From positions 3,785,378-3,849,377 of the forward strand of contig NOKP01000002.1 in NCBI GenBank assembly GCA_002682825.1: a stretch of 64,000 bases of DNA, written 5' to 3'. A program made the translations under genes and the position numbers. Below, piece by piece: positions 12,029 to 23,578 of the stretch. The notes beneath the pieces are model-generated. The model ran no database searches. It was not told the DNA's origin and was given only the letters and a program-made list of their open reading frames with translations. Positions within the stretch are counted from its first letter, which is position 1, and each line of letters opens with the position of its first letter. The stretch comes from Neonectria sp. B-13 (lineage: Eukaryota; Ascomycota; Sordariomycetes; Hypocreales; Nectriaceae).

Positions 12029-13215
12029 ACGCTTTGACGCGTCCGTTGCTGCGGCGCTTTTCATCGAGCATCAGTCTCGACAGAACAGGATACAAACTGG
12101 TGGCGGTTGGATTGATTGAACTCCCGTCACTTCTTTACGACATTAATACAGCAACAATGCTCGGCTCAGTCCGTTCTCTCGGGTCACCATTCAGCTTCCG
12201 CAGTCGTCAATAAGCGGCGAGCACATCCTGTGGAGCACCACGTCGTCTTTGCCTCGATTCATATTCACACGGTTCGACTAACGGACATTCTCCGCCTTCT
12301 ATTTTGTCTGGTTACTCTGCATTTTCCGAACATGCTTTTTCGTCTCATACAGGGCGCACGGAGTCACTGGCGAAGGAAGATTTGGGCTTGGTTTGGCAGG
12401 TTGGAGTTGGCATCGCAGGAGGCCCCTTCTCAGGCATGGTCGGAAGTAATGGATAGCCGCGGGCCACCAGCCTTGGGCTGATGATCGAAGCTGTGCTTCG
12501 AATCTGGTGGTCTAATAGTGGATTCATAATCATTCGGCCTGGGATCTTGACGCGGCCCTCGTGCATCCTGACTGAGGTCTTGGGATCGGGCCGTGATAGA
12601 AAATTGTACATATACCATGATCGGATTATGGGAGGGCCAAAGGGCAGGAATGAACATTTTCAATTCATGAGTTCTCAAACATAAAACTCGTTTGTAATAA
12701 GATCTTCGTACAGACACTACGTAGTACAGCCATTCATTGCTCACCGACTAATTAAAATTTGGACTGTTATTGATGTCCTATTGTCAGTGTGGTTGCCGTT
12801 GGAGACGGTGAATTGCGCACGCACGCGGTGGGAAAATTACCGCGCTGGCTTCTTGTTATGGTAGTGAAAAGTGGGGGGACGGCCGTTTTAGGAGACCAGC
12901 CCTGTGTGACTGGTACCGAGCCAAGCTTGGTGCCAGAATCCAGATTCCTGCCTGTGGCTGTGGCTGTTTGTTTCCAAGTTCACCACTAGGACGACCGTCA
13001 TCCATCGTGCTCCGTGACGAACAACCGCTCCACCACCGTGGCATCTATACTAAGAACTCTGGCAACAGGTTTCACATACACCTCTGCCACAAATACCAAG
13101 CACTAGCACGTTAATGCCCCAGGCTGGGCGCAACGTACTTGCTGCGGAACTTGAGGTTTGATCTGAATACCCCAACTCAATTCTCAACCGGCAGTGGTCG
13201 ATTTACTTCGCCCAT
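12029..13215. other. Spacer between cyclin B and TEX1
   Basis: No gene is seen. It is AT-rich around 12480-12780. One copy of the dispersed CTTCGTAC octamer lies at 12704-12711, next to a CTACGTAG palindrome. Confidence 0.45.
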
Positions 13216-14539
13216 ATGGCGCCATATCTACGAGCCAGGCAGAGCCTGTCCAAAGACAATTTCTCCAAGTACTTTGAAAGTCTCCGAAGTCAGCCATACA
13301 GCGACCCCAATAACTCAAGGAGCGCCAACCCTCACAGGTCAGCACACGATACTCTGCGGCTCTAGCCTCCTCTCGCCCAGGCGAATTTTTAGCTAACGGA
13401 ATCATGGCAGCCTTCGCACGATCGCCTGGAATCCTTTAGGGACTCTAGTCGCGACGGGCTCATCAGAAAGAGTCCTCAGAGTCTGTGAGTTGGCTTTCAT
13501 ATATCAAGCCCCAGGACATAGAGCTAAGTCTGACTATCCAGGGAACCCCGAGAAGCCTCACATCAAGTTTTCCACGGAGCTCAAGGGTCACACAGCCTCT
13601 ATCGAAAAGGTTGCTTTCAATCCAACCAAGGATGCAGAACTGTGCAGTGTGAGCAGCGACGGAGTGGTCAAGTTTTGGGATGTTCGGACGAAGGCATGCT
13701 TTAACGAGGTCAAAGGCCTCGGGGATGCCTTCACCCTCGTTTGGGCACCGGATGGAGAGACGCTGTTGGTGGGAAACAAGGTCGGTAGACGCGGCCCGAG
13801 AGCAAAAGGAAGATGCTAACTAAAAGTCGCAAGGCCGACATGATTTATGTGCTATCGCCAACCCAGTCTACGCCCATCAGCTCTCGCCAGCAGTCGACCC
13901 AGACGAACCAGATTGCGTTCTGCTGGAGCGGAAACAAGATCTTTGTAACTACAGCGGAAGGTCGCATCCGAGTCCTGTCGTATCCGGATTTCGAGCCTGT
14001 CCTACATACGGACTACGGTGGCAAATCCAGAGAGTTTGAGCTGAACGGGCACACATCGTCGTGCCTGACAGCCGAGTTGCAGCCCACTGGACGGTATCTA
14101 GCTACGGGAGGCTCAGACTCCGTCATAGCGCTGTGGGACACGACAGACTGGATATGTCCGAGGACGATTACTCGGATGGTCGGGCCAGTCAAGAGTCTCA
14201 GTGCGTACCATGTCAGAAGAGGGCTTGCATTGGCAATTCGCTGACCTTTATTCACCAGGTTTTACGTTCGACGGTAGTTACGTCGTAGGAGGAAGCGATG
14301 AAGGTGAGTTGCCCACCCTCCGATTGGTTCTCTATATTGTGCCCTTTGCTAAGCAGCGATCCTTGCTCCCTGTAGGGTCTGGCCTCGAGATCTCCCATGC
14401 CGAGACCGGGGATCATGTGTACACATTCAAAACGGCGGGCTCGTGCCCGGTAGTGGCCTGGGCGCCCACACGCTACTGCCTTGCTTACAGCGATCTGGGG
14501 GTTCTTCGGATTGCGGGAGTGGACGTGGACAGGAAATAG
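13216..14539 (+). CDS. TEX1: THO/TREX complex WD40 subunit TEX1 (THO3)
   Basis: Six exons, 13216-13337, 13411-13484, 13542-13780, 13834-14200, 14259-14303 and 14376-14539, encode 336 residues with every splice phase consistent. The N-terminus carries the short motif SKDNFSKYFESLRSQPY seen in fungal homologues. WD40 repeats follow: TIAWNPLGTLVATGSSERVLRVW, then a strong central repeat with CSVSSDGVVKFWDVRTKACF, and later YLATGGSDSVIALWDT and GSYVVGGSDEGSGLEIS. It ends at LAYSDLGVLRIAGVDVDRK. Five introns of 53-73 nt with GCTAAC or GCTGAC branch sites interrupt the propeller, so single open frames hide it. THO couples transcription elongation to mRNP packaging and export in the nucleus. Human THOC3 is the equivalent. 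Confidence 0.9.
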
Positions 14540-17077
14540 AGCGGAAGCCAGATTCCAAGAGGTGGGATGTCACGGGATGTCATGCCCCCGTTCCGGACGG
14601 TGACATTCAGGCACAGTACTATACTGCCTAGCCCGAACAGGCATGTCTTTCGAGGTGTCCAAACGGTCACCTTGGCGGTCATGTGAGGACATGTATGAAA
14701 ATTGAGGCCAACCAGATGCATCTCACCTTGGAGAGGGAGGGTAGTATCGAGTCGACAGCTGAGCTATCCGTGAACGGTAACGGCCGAGGCAAACAGCGTC
14801 AGACGGGACAACGCGATACCGACGTGGGGTTGGGTGGTGTGTGGGCCGACAGCCAGCCAGTGTCTACGTAGGCCGTTTACCAACCCGAGATATACGAGCG
14901 TAGCGTCGTCATAGGTCTACGTTACGCGCGCTGTAGGCGATCACTCGTTAGATGAGGAAACCCTTTGAGTATAATGTTGCCTAGAAGAAATGAGGTGTTT
15001 GACGAATAGTGGAGGTTGTTTAATCTCGACGTGTCCCCGGTTGTTAATTCACAATACCTACCTATGTAGGTAGTCCAGGTACTCGGGTTTGCATATTCGA
15101 CGAGGGCTTGTCGCGTATTCCTACGGCATGCGAGTCTAAAGTTAGAACGGGTGCCCGAGTTTCCGGGGGACATTCCTTGTGGCCTCCCTCTGCTGCGAAC
15201 ATCGACAAAGGTGTTGCGGCATGTTGGGGAACGTTACGGTGGTTGAAGAGCTAATTCCAACAGCGTATCACTTGGAATTCCGGTTACACAGTTGCTGTCG
15301 AGATGCAAAGTGTCAGACTGGCAAGCCAAAGTGGTGTTGCCGGAATAGGTAAGCGCCGAAGGGAGGGCGACCAGTATTTAGTTCTTGCTGGGAGGATGCG
15401 GAGTGTCGGTATGACGATCCCTCGTTCACATGGGAATCATTGGCTCAGGGTTCGTGACCAGTCAGAGAAGCGCTTTCAGAAACGGCAGGGCAATGCAGTC
15501 TGCGAAACAAGAGACTTGTTACAGTAGGGCTGAAGATGAAGGGGCGGTGGGCAGATCCGTGCCAGGTGTCGGGTAGGCACCCAACTTAACGACGGCCAGT
15601 AGTAGCCTTGCGTGACAGGGAGTATCTTATTATCAATTGTTGCTTGCGCGGCTTCAACAAATGCGCAAGGGATGAGACGGTTAGTTTGAGTAATAAACAC
15701 CTGCAAATATAAAATTGTGACAAGTTTTCTGTACCTTCGAGATGCTGAATGGCTACTATAACGGCTAGGCATTGGACTAGCTTTCCTGTTTCGGCTGCGG
15801 CTGTGCAACTGTGAAGGCCGTGTCCCTGTCGCTTGCGTTTCGAGAGACGCTATCATGTCATTTGACGCAGCGCGTGCTGGGCCGGGTTCCGATCCCGGTC
15901 GTTGGGTCCCCAGTACTTCGTACATATACATAAAACTGAAGTTGTGTTTTTGGTATCAGAGCCGTTGAAGGGGGCTGCATTGTGGCAGTGCTGCCCAGCA
16001 GAATCTCGAGACGAGAAACTTAAAGCTTTCATTTGCCTTTCAGCCGTTGTCATGTGCCATGGGAGCCGCCCTGTGTCTCGGCCGGGGCGGCCGCCCGCGT
16101 AGTGCAAGCTTGGGCTGTGAATCTGCAGTTGCATGCATAGCGCCACCGGCGTGTGAAGGTGAGTGATGAGTGATGAGTGTTCGGCATACGCATAACTTAT
16201 TCGAGTGCCTGCGGATATCGACTGGGAGTTTGCAATCCAATAGACAGACGTTCACGATTAATTCTCGGGGATTTCCAAGTGTCCGCGTAAGCGTTGATAA
16301 TAGGCAGGTAGTGCTTTTTGTTGGGACGAAATATCAAGGACACCTATGTAGCAAAATAGCCGTAGGGAGCGGGCGGGCGAACGGGCCTAGATCCATGATG
16401 TGGATGAGGATGGATGCTTTCTTGAAGCGTGAAGGATGCGGATTAATAATGCACTTATACCATGTACTTCGTACCTCGTACGAATACTGTGCTGTGCTTC
16501 TTCCCGCACCCAGTGGAGGCGTCCCCCCCTGCCTGGGCAAGACCCTCTAAAGCTCCGCCAACCGATAGTGGAGGTACAGGGCCCTGGTGCACTGATAACA
16601 GCGCTTTGCGGGCTGCTGGCTGCTGGTCCCCCTCCATCCAGGGCTCCAAGCACGCGGGCGCCAGGCAGCCAGCGCATCGCGGCACCTCAACACCCCCCCC
16701 AGAATCTTGGTCTGTGTCCGGCCGTGGCTCCCCACTTACACTTCCCAGTTCGCCGTCGCATCTAACTTAGTTACCTGCTCTCCGCCTCTCCTCTTTTTCT
16801 AACCTCCATCTTGAACGTCCACTCCCGCCATCCGCCTTCCGTTTTGCCGCCGCCTCCCCGATTATCGCCGCCGCTGCCTGTGCCGCCGCCGCTGCCTACT
16901 CTCGACCACCGCTCCGTCCCCCGAACCCGCGACTTCGATTCGCACGACGGCCTCCGGAAGGATCGGACCGCTTGGCACCGAGCCGCCTTGTTGATTTCGA
17001 TCCCTTCCCCCCCACATACCCTCCGCGCCATCTCAACTCCCCCCCTCGCCACCATCCTGTGAGAACCGTCTATCGTC
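14540..17077. other. Gene-poor spacer before the Zn2Cys6 regulator
   Basis: No gene supported in about 2.5 kb. It has a hairpin-forming CTACCT-ATGT-AGGTAG at 15058-15073 and two CTTCGTAC octamers (15916, 16467). The final 300 bases are C-rich and probably the leader of the downstream gene. A GGGTTCCGATCCC stem-loop near 15883 is not a tRNA (see rejected). Confidence 0.45.
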
Positions 17078-19977
17078 ATGACGGGCTCGCCGGAGAACGG
17101 CACCGGCACGGGAGGCCACAAGAGGCCTCGCAGTCCAAACGGAGATAGCGACGATGTTGGCCCTCCCGCCCCCGACAACTCCAGCGTCCCCAAGCCCAAG
17201 CGATTGGCGTGCATGATCTGTCGCAAGCGCAAGCTCAAGTGCGATGGAATGCGGCCTAGCTGCAGTACCTGCTCCCGCCTGGGACACTCTTGCGCCTACG
17301 ATGAACAGCGAAGGAAGAGTGGCCCCAAGCGTGGCTATGTCAAGGCCCTTGAGGAGCGATTGAGTGAGTACTCTCCACCCCCGGCCGTGAATTACCCCCT
17401 CCGGCTAACTAACCTCGTCCTCTAGAGCAAGTCGAGACTCTTTTGAAGACCCAAGACCCTATTCCTGCAAGCAACCACCAATCCAAGGGAATGAGTATCC
17501 CGCTCCCCACACGCCCTAGCCCTCAGACCACAGCTGCTCCCAACCTGAGCATACCCGCCGCTCCGATTGCCATGACGGGAGACGCCGACATGGACCGATG
17601 GCAGTTGAATGGGGAGTCGCCCCAGACCGGAACCCTTGACGATTTCAACTTCAACGCCACCATGGGCATGGGCATGGGCATAGATAATGTTGGTGGCAAC
17701 TTCACTTGGGAGATGATTGGCCTGGGACTCGAGGAACCACTCCCTCCCCAGGAGACCATTGATGAACTTCATCAGATCTACTTTGAGAAGGTCCATCCGT
17801 CGATTCCAATGATTCACAAGTATCGATATTTGGCAGCTATGAATCTGTGCGTCGATTCGATTCTCCCAACCTGGGAACCCCTGTTCTCGTCCGATGTGCT
17901 GACCTGGTATATGCAGAGCTCCAAACCAACGGCCACCCGTCTGTCTTCGATATGCCATGTGGACCTTGGCGTGCACTATCACAGACAAGTACGCCAATCT
18001 GAAGGATCTTTTCTATCGAAGGGCGCGTAAGTACGTCGAAGCCGACTACATCAAGGGCTACGGAGAGCAGATGATTTCCGTTTCTCACTGCCAGACGCAC
18101 ATTCTCCTATCTTCGTATGAGATGAAGATGATGTACTTTCCCAGAGCCTGGGTCAACACAGGCTCGGCCATTCGCCTGGCTCAGATGTATGCCCCTTAAC
18201 CCCTGCATATTCGTGTATTGTAAACTAATCATCCCAGGACTGGGCTACACCGATTAGACGGTACAGGGCTGGACGTCAAGCAGTGCCTCGCCCCCCCTAA
18301 AGACTGGACAGAGCGTGAGGAGCGACGCCGGACTTTCTGGATGGCCTTTTGCCAGGATCGATATGCCAGTATCGGCACTGGCTGGCCCATGACAATTGAC
18401 GAGCGCGACATCATGACCAATCTCCCCGCCTCCGAAGAGGCGTATGACATGAGCCGACCAGAGCAAACCCAATCCCTCAGCGAATGCACAAGCCCAACGG
18501 GCGCAGGAAAATTGTCGTCATACGGCGGTATCGTGCTCATGGCCTGTCTATTTGGTCGAAACCTGGTGCATTTACACCGACCTGATGCCGACGACCTTGA
18601 CCACGATCTGAACGGCCCATTTTGGAAGCGTCATCGCCAGATGGACAACATCCTCCTCAATACTTCCCTCTGCCTGCCCTCCCACCTTAAGCTTCCCGCG
18701 GGATTGGGAAACGCCAACATTGTCTTTACTAACATGAGCATCCATACCTCAACCATCTGCCTACACCAAGCCGCCATCTTCAAAGCAGAGAAGAACAAGC
18801 TCCCCAATTCAGTCAGTGCAGAGAGCAAAGTTCGATGCATCACCGCTGCGAATGAGATTGCCAGTATAATGAGAATGATTTCCCACATGGATCTTTCGAC
18901 CGTGAGTATTGCCCGTATGTTCCGTTTGCTATGCCGCAGTTGCTGACAGATACAGGTCAATCCATTCATCTCCTTTTGTTTGTACGTTTCAGCACGAGTG
19001 TTTGTGCAGTACCTCAAGAGTCGGCCAGACGACAGCCAAACGGCGGACTCATTACGATTCTTGCTTTCAGCAATGAACGCCCTGAAGCGAAGAAATCCTC
19101 TGACCGAGTCGTTCTTGGTTCAGCTGGATGTTGACCTGGAGGCGCTTGCGTTACGGATTCCCAAGCTCAAAACAGCTTTCCCGCGCAGCAGCGAGAGCGT
19201 AAGTCAACGAAGACTGATGTCCCTATTTCAGCACTTACTGACACGATTTAGCCCGTGCCGAACCATACGAGTCTAGGATCGAAACCCCCTGTTTGCGATA
19301 ACCCCGAGGGCGTGCAAGGCATCATGGCATACCGAAACGAGTGCCATTTCATGAAGATGGCCGGAGACGATGGCAATGCCGCCACTGCTCCCAACATTGT
19401 GGAGCCAACCGACGATTCGCAGGGGCTGAACACGTCGAACCCTGGCAGCTTTGGGCCGCAAGGATGGATCCCGCCCGATCAGCAAATTCCTATTCTTACG
19501 CCCAGTTCCGGCGCTACGTTCGAGAAGACTGGGTCAGCAACGGGAGCCTTGTCCGGCTTTGGGGAGGGGAGCGGGGAGAGCCAAGAAACGTCAGGGTCGC
19601 CAGATGGAGCGCAATCGAATCGACCAACACCAAACTCGAGCACAGGGTCCGATCAACGGATGCATCTGGCTCCGGGACAGATGAACGGATCAGGGCACAA
19701 TTCTTTCCAAGCAAGCCCGATCTCACCGAACCAAACCTTGATGAACCCCGGGCCTCTCGACGGGAGCACCCAGGGGTTCTTTGCAGACCCCAACGGATTC
19801 ACCCTACCAGCGACGATGTCAGACCAGCAGGGCTCGTTTGTAATGCCAGAAGGATGGGGTGACATCCAGGGCCAGACCGGAGTGACACCAGTGGGCGAGG
19901 GTGTTTTAAGGGCGTTGATGAATATGGGACCAATGGATGCAATGGACTTGTCATCTTGGGACTCTGGGAACAACTGA
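17078..19977 (+). CDS. Zn2Cys6 fungal-type transcription factor with Fungal_trans domain
   Basis: Six exons, 17078-17363, 17426-17846, 17917-18186, 18238-18901, 18956-19198 and 19252-19977, encode 869 residues. The binuclear zinc cluster is complete: Cys45, 48, 55, 62, 65 and 72, with spacing C-x2-C-x6-C-x6-C-x2-C-x6-C. A linker and a short leucine-containing coiled coil follow (YVKALEERLKQVETLLK). The middle domain from about residue 185 (IDELHQIYFEKVHPSIPMIH) to 450, including LRYAMWTLAC and ERRRTFWMAFCQDRYAS, is the fungal regulatory homology region (PF04082 type). The last 240 residues are rich in Gly, Ser, Pro, Asn and Gln, which suits an activation domain. It should bind CGG-type half sites as a dimer. 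I cannot name its pathway, and no pathway genes sit beside it. Confidence 0.87.
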
Positions 19978-21148
19978 ACAACAGTTTGGGAGAGGTATTT
20001 GGTGATTGCAATTGCGCGACAGTGAAAAAACGGTTGGATCCGATGACGACTATGAGTATCGGGAAATGGAAAGACAGACCCGAAACCGGGCCGGTAAGGG
20101 GCGTTCTGGGTGAATCTAATTGGATCACAATGTATATTATAGGTTGGGAACTCTCAAGTACTGGGTCATGAGGACGGGACGCGCGTATTTGAACAATACC
20201 CTATCTGCCTGTAAATGAAATGAATCATCTCCAACTTCAAATAGTCCCAGTGTCTTCTTGCTGTAGGTAGGATGTCATGCTTGGTGGGCTGCTTGCATAT
20301 ATCTCGAGGCCTTATTGAGCCCTCAAGACCCTCCGCTGCTTCTACGTCTTCAAACCAATAGTCCACCGAGCCTGGGGAAACTGCACATGGGAATATGCAC
20401 GCCTTTATCTTCCTCTATTCTTACCAAACACAGGCTAGACGAGATATACCTGTTGTACAATGGTGGTAGAGACAGTTTTGTGTGAGTTGCACTGATCTCA
20501 GCATGCTTACCGGTGTCGTCATCTACAAATACGACGCCGATCACTGCAACGCAACCATATTTCCCGAGTCCCTGCGGACAGTATACATCGCGTCATGCGA
20601 CCGGTTCCTCGAGTTGGAGAGCCTCGTCGCGGGAGAGTACCACCTTGGTCTGACTGTATGCCTTGTCTATGCGCTGTGCTATGGGGACGAGGTGGAGAAC
20701 GAGTTCCTCACGAACTTGGACCCATTGAAAAGGGCTCGCCACAGACAATGCAGGTTTCTTGGCGCCATACAGAGGCCTGGGTTATTGGTATGAAATGCCC
20801 AAGCATCCCGTGTGACGTTCTCGATGGCGTAGATGAAGTTGTGGAACAGAGAAATCAACCAATAGATGAGCGGCGGCCAATTTTGAGCAAAGAGGTCCGT
20901 GCGCGGGTTGCCGCCTTGACCCCGCGACTTAAAACTGACGACATGTCTCATAAAACAGCAAGTGGACCAACGCCCTCAGCGACGTTTTAAAAGCAGCAAC
21001 GCAAAACCCCAGGACCAAAAGTAACCTGCCGTGCGCGCCCCTCCCCCGGTTGAGACGCAACTACTCGGGAAATCCGACTCGGGGAGAAACCGACTGTTCG
21101 GCATCGGCCCCACTGCAACTCATTCCCCGCCCGCGCTCCCCGCTCCGC
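19978..21148. other. Spacer between the Zn2Cys6 regulator and the zinc finger-GST gene
   Basis: Mostly featureless apart from a possible small minus-strand gene at 20593-20951, listed separately. The last 150 bases are the GC-rich leader of the next gene. Confidence 0.4.
20593..20951 (-). CDS. Possible small two-exon gene of unknown function (tentative)
   Basis: The minus strand starts at an ATG (20951) and reads MRHVVSFKSRGQGGNPRT, then a hydrophobic stretch WPPLIYWLISLFHNFIYAI, to 20771. A 56-nt candidate intron (donor GTATGG, acceptor AAG) would join it in frame to 20714-20593, which reads FREELVLHLVPIAQRIDKAY and ends EALQLEEPVA. The result would be 100 residues. Favouring it: both parts look protein-like, and codons end in C or G more often than the neighbouring frames. 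Against it: the acceptor is weak, there is no clear branch site, other frames also stay open, and I know no homologue. It could equally be a gene remnant or chance. Confidence 0.22.
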
Positions 21149-23280
21149 ATGGCCGCGCCGCAACCGCCGCCACCGTCGGGGTCGGTGCCAGTAGGCCCTT
21201 TCGTCTCGTCCGCGCCCGTCCTCCCGCCGCATTCGCTGCCGCATCCGCATCCGCATCCTCACGCGGCCGTGGCCCATTACGGCGTGGCCATGGGGATGGG
21301 GCTTGATGGATTCGCCCCGGGCCTCGAGGACCCGTACCGGTCCGCCGCCGTGACCCATGGCCTCGACGCCCAAGTCCCCCAGCAGGCGGCGTTCGACCGG
21401 CTACACCCCCATGCTCCTATCGCCGCGCCGGCTCTGCCCCATGGCGGCGGGCAGTTTGGCATCCTGGCGCCGGCGCACATGCCGCAGCCTACGGACGGCA
21501 TGTTTGGTGCTGCGGGATCGATGGTGCAGCAGCAGGGTCAGGAAGTTGAGCGGTCCAACGGCCAGTTGAGTAGCAAGCTCGTCATGGATCCGCCGGAGCT
21601 GGAGTCCTGGCGAGAGAGGCTGTTCAACGTGGACGACATGATTGTCCTTACGCATGACGAGTACGATAACCTTGGATCCTGTTCCCTCCATGCCTCCCCA
21701 TCCGCTTTCTGCTGACTCGTGGCCTTCTTCACCTTCCCGCAGATTCGAGACGTACTTCCCGCACGTCGACAACGTCTACTCGCACCGCTCTACGCAGAAG
21801 TACAAGCGCAAGCCCTTCATTTCGCACTACTGGGACTGCCGCATGAAGGGTCGTCCCCCGGGCACCCCCAAGTCCGACGACCCCAACAAGAAGAAGCGCA
21901 AGCGCAACGCCCGCGCGCGCGATCTCTGCGACGTCAAGATCAAGATCACCGAGTACTTCCCCGGCGCCCAGTTGCAGCTCGACGACCTGCCCGGGGACGG
22001 CGTGCCGCAGGGCGTCTTCGTGTCCGAGCCGCTGAACCCGCTGGGCGGCATCACGGGCCAGCGCGTCTGGACCATCCAGAGGGTCAACGGTAACGGCGGC
22101 AATGGGAAGGGGGATGGCGTTGCGGGCCCGCACAAGCATACGCTGGCCGTCAGCGATGGGATAAAGAAGAATAGCGTGCAGCGCTTTCTGGCCCAGCAGG
22201 ACAAGGAGACTAAAAAAGCCCAGGTGCGTCGGGGATGCCGCAGACAAGTTGTTTGTTCTTCGGAAGGGAGACTGACGTGCCATGGGGTTGTAGAAACCGG
22301 CGATCCGAAAAGCCACGGGCGCAGCACTGGCAACGGTCAAAAAGCACAACAAAGACAGCGACCTGAAGCTGTACGCAGCATGTTTCTGGCAAGTCTCCCC
22401 CCCTGCATCCCGACAGACCCCGGAGCCCCAAGACGTTAACAATCCCTCGACAGTCCGTTCTCCCAGCGTGTTTGGATCGCCCTCGAAGCAAAGGGCTTGG
22501 CCTACCAATACTGCGAGACGGATCCCTTCCGACGTCCCGCGCCGCCGCAGCTGCTTGAGGCGAACCCGCGCGGGTGCGTGCCGGCCATCCGGCAGGGCGA
22601 CTGGGCGTGCGCTGAGAGCGGCGTGATATTGGAATATGTGAGTCTTTTGCCAGAACTGGGGTGCGTGCGAGGGCTAACTGGTGGTGTAGCTGGAGGATCT
22701 GGGCCAGGGCGTGCGGCTGTATCCTACTGATGCACGGCTCAAGGCTAACTGCAGACTTTGGATTGACCATGTAAGTCATCACTAGCTCGTCTCACGATCA
22801 CTAACATGGGCAAAATGATTGAAGCTGACTACTCAATCTAGATCAACACTCGCATCGTCCCGGCATTTGACGCCCTCCTCCAAGCCGCAGACCCGACTGC
22901 CCAGAGTGAAGCATCCAGCCGCCTCCAGAACACCATCAAAGCTCTCGTCCAGGCCGCTGATGAACAGGTACGCCCTCCCTCAGCCTCCGTTCCCCTCTAA
23001 CTTCAAAGCTGAACTCTCGCCACAGGGCCCTTTCTTCCTCGGCACAAGCCTCTCCCTGGTCGACATCCACCTCGCACCGTTCGCTCTCCGCCTCCCGCGA
23101 ATCCTCGCCTCCCTCCGCGGCTGGCCCGCCCCCGTGCCCGGGTCTCGCTTGGCGCGCTGGTTTGAGGCGCTCGAGGCAGATGCGAACGTGCGCGCGACGA
23201 CAAGCGGGCATGATTTATATACCGAAACTGCAGAGCTTTTGGCCCAGTGCCCTGTGGCGAGTGGTAGGGGCAGTCTGTAA
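21149..23280 (+). CDS. WRKY/GCM1-like zinc finger fused to an omega-type glutathione transferase
   Basis: Seven exons, 21149-21660, 21743-22223, 22294-22388, 22454-22637, 22690-22770, 22842-22967 and 23026-23280, encode 577 residues. Residues 1-150 are Pro/His/Ala-rich and disordered. Residues about 172-305 carry SHYWDC (Cys203), a Lys/Arg-rich insert, DLCDVKIKI (Cys233), VWTIQRVNG and PHKH (His301, His303). This C-C-H-x-H order and the strand pattern resemble WRKY/GCM1 zinc fingers; the assignment is inference. From residue 355 the chain is a glutathione transferase: LYAACFCPFSQRVW with an omega-like CPF cysteine (Cys363), ANPRGCVPAI (cis-Pro loop), ESGVILEYLED (glutathione contact) and the helical C-terminal domain to GSL. 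The intron at 22389-22453 uses a GC donor (GCAAGT). The start is the first ATG after stop-free upstream sequence. Convergent with the phosphate transporter, 298 bases apart. Confidence 0.82.
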
Positions 23281-23578
23281 GGGGTGCTCGTACAACCTTG
23301 GGCCAGGAGCTTGCTCAAAGAGTTCGGGCCGAATTGCTCAGACCTTACGCTCCTCGGACGAGACCGTGTCAGGTTGCCGTAATGATATCCATGAGAAATG
23401 ATGACAAGGTACGGTGGCTGCGCAGGGTCATCATCGATGATTAGGAGCTTAATCATAATTAAAAAGATGTAATGCTTGTGGGTATCCAGTTCATTTTCCA
23501 AAATATCCTGTACAATGCCCTTCCGAGGCTCGTCACGAAATCGTTTAACCATCTGCATTCCCTTCTAGCACTCGGATC

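Noticed and set aside
15875..15910. tRNA-like T-arm (CCGGG-TTCCGAT-CCCGG)
   Set aside because: The loop lacks the TTCRA consensus (position 58 is not A), and no matching D-arm, anticodon arm or acceptor stem is found on either strand.
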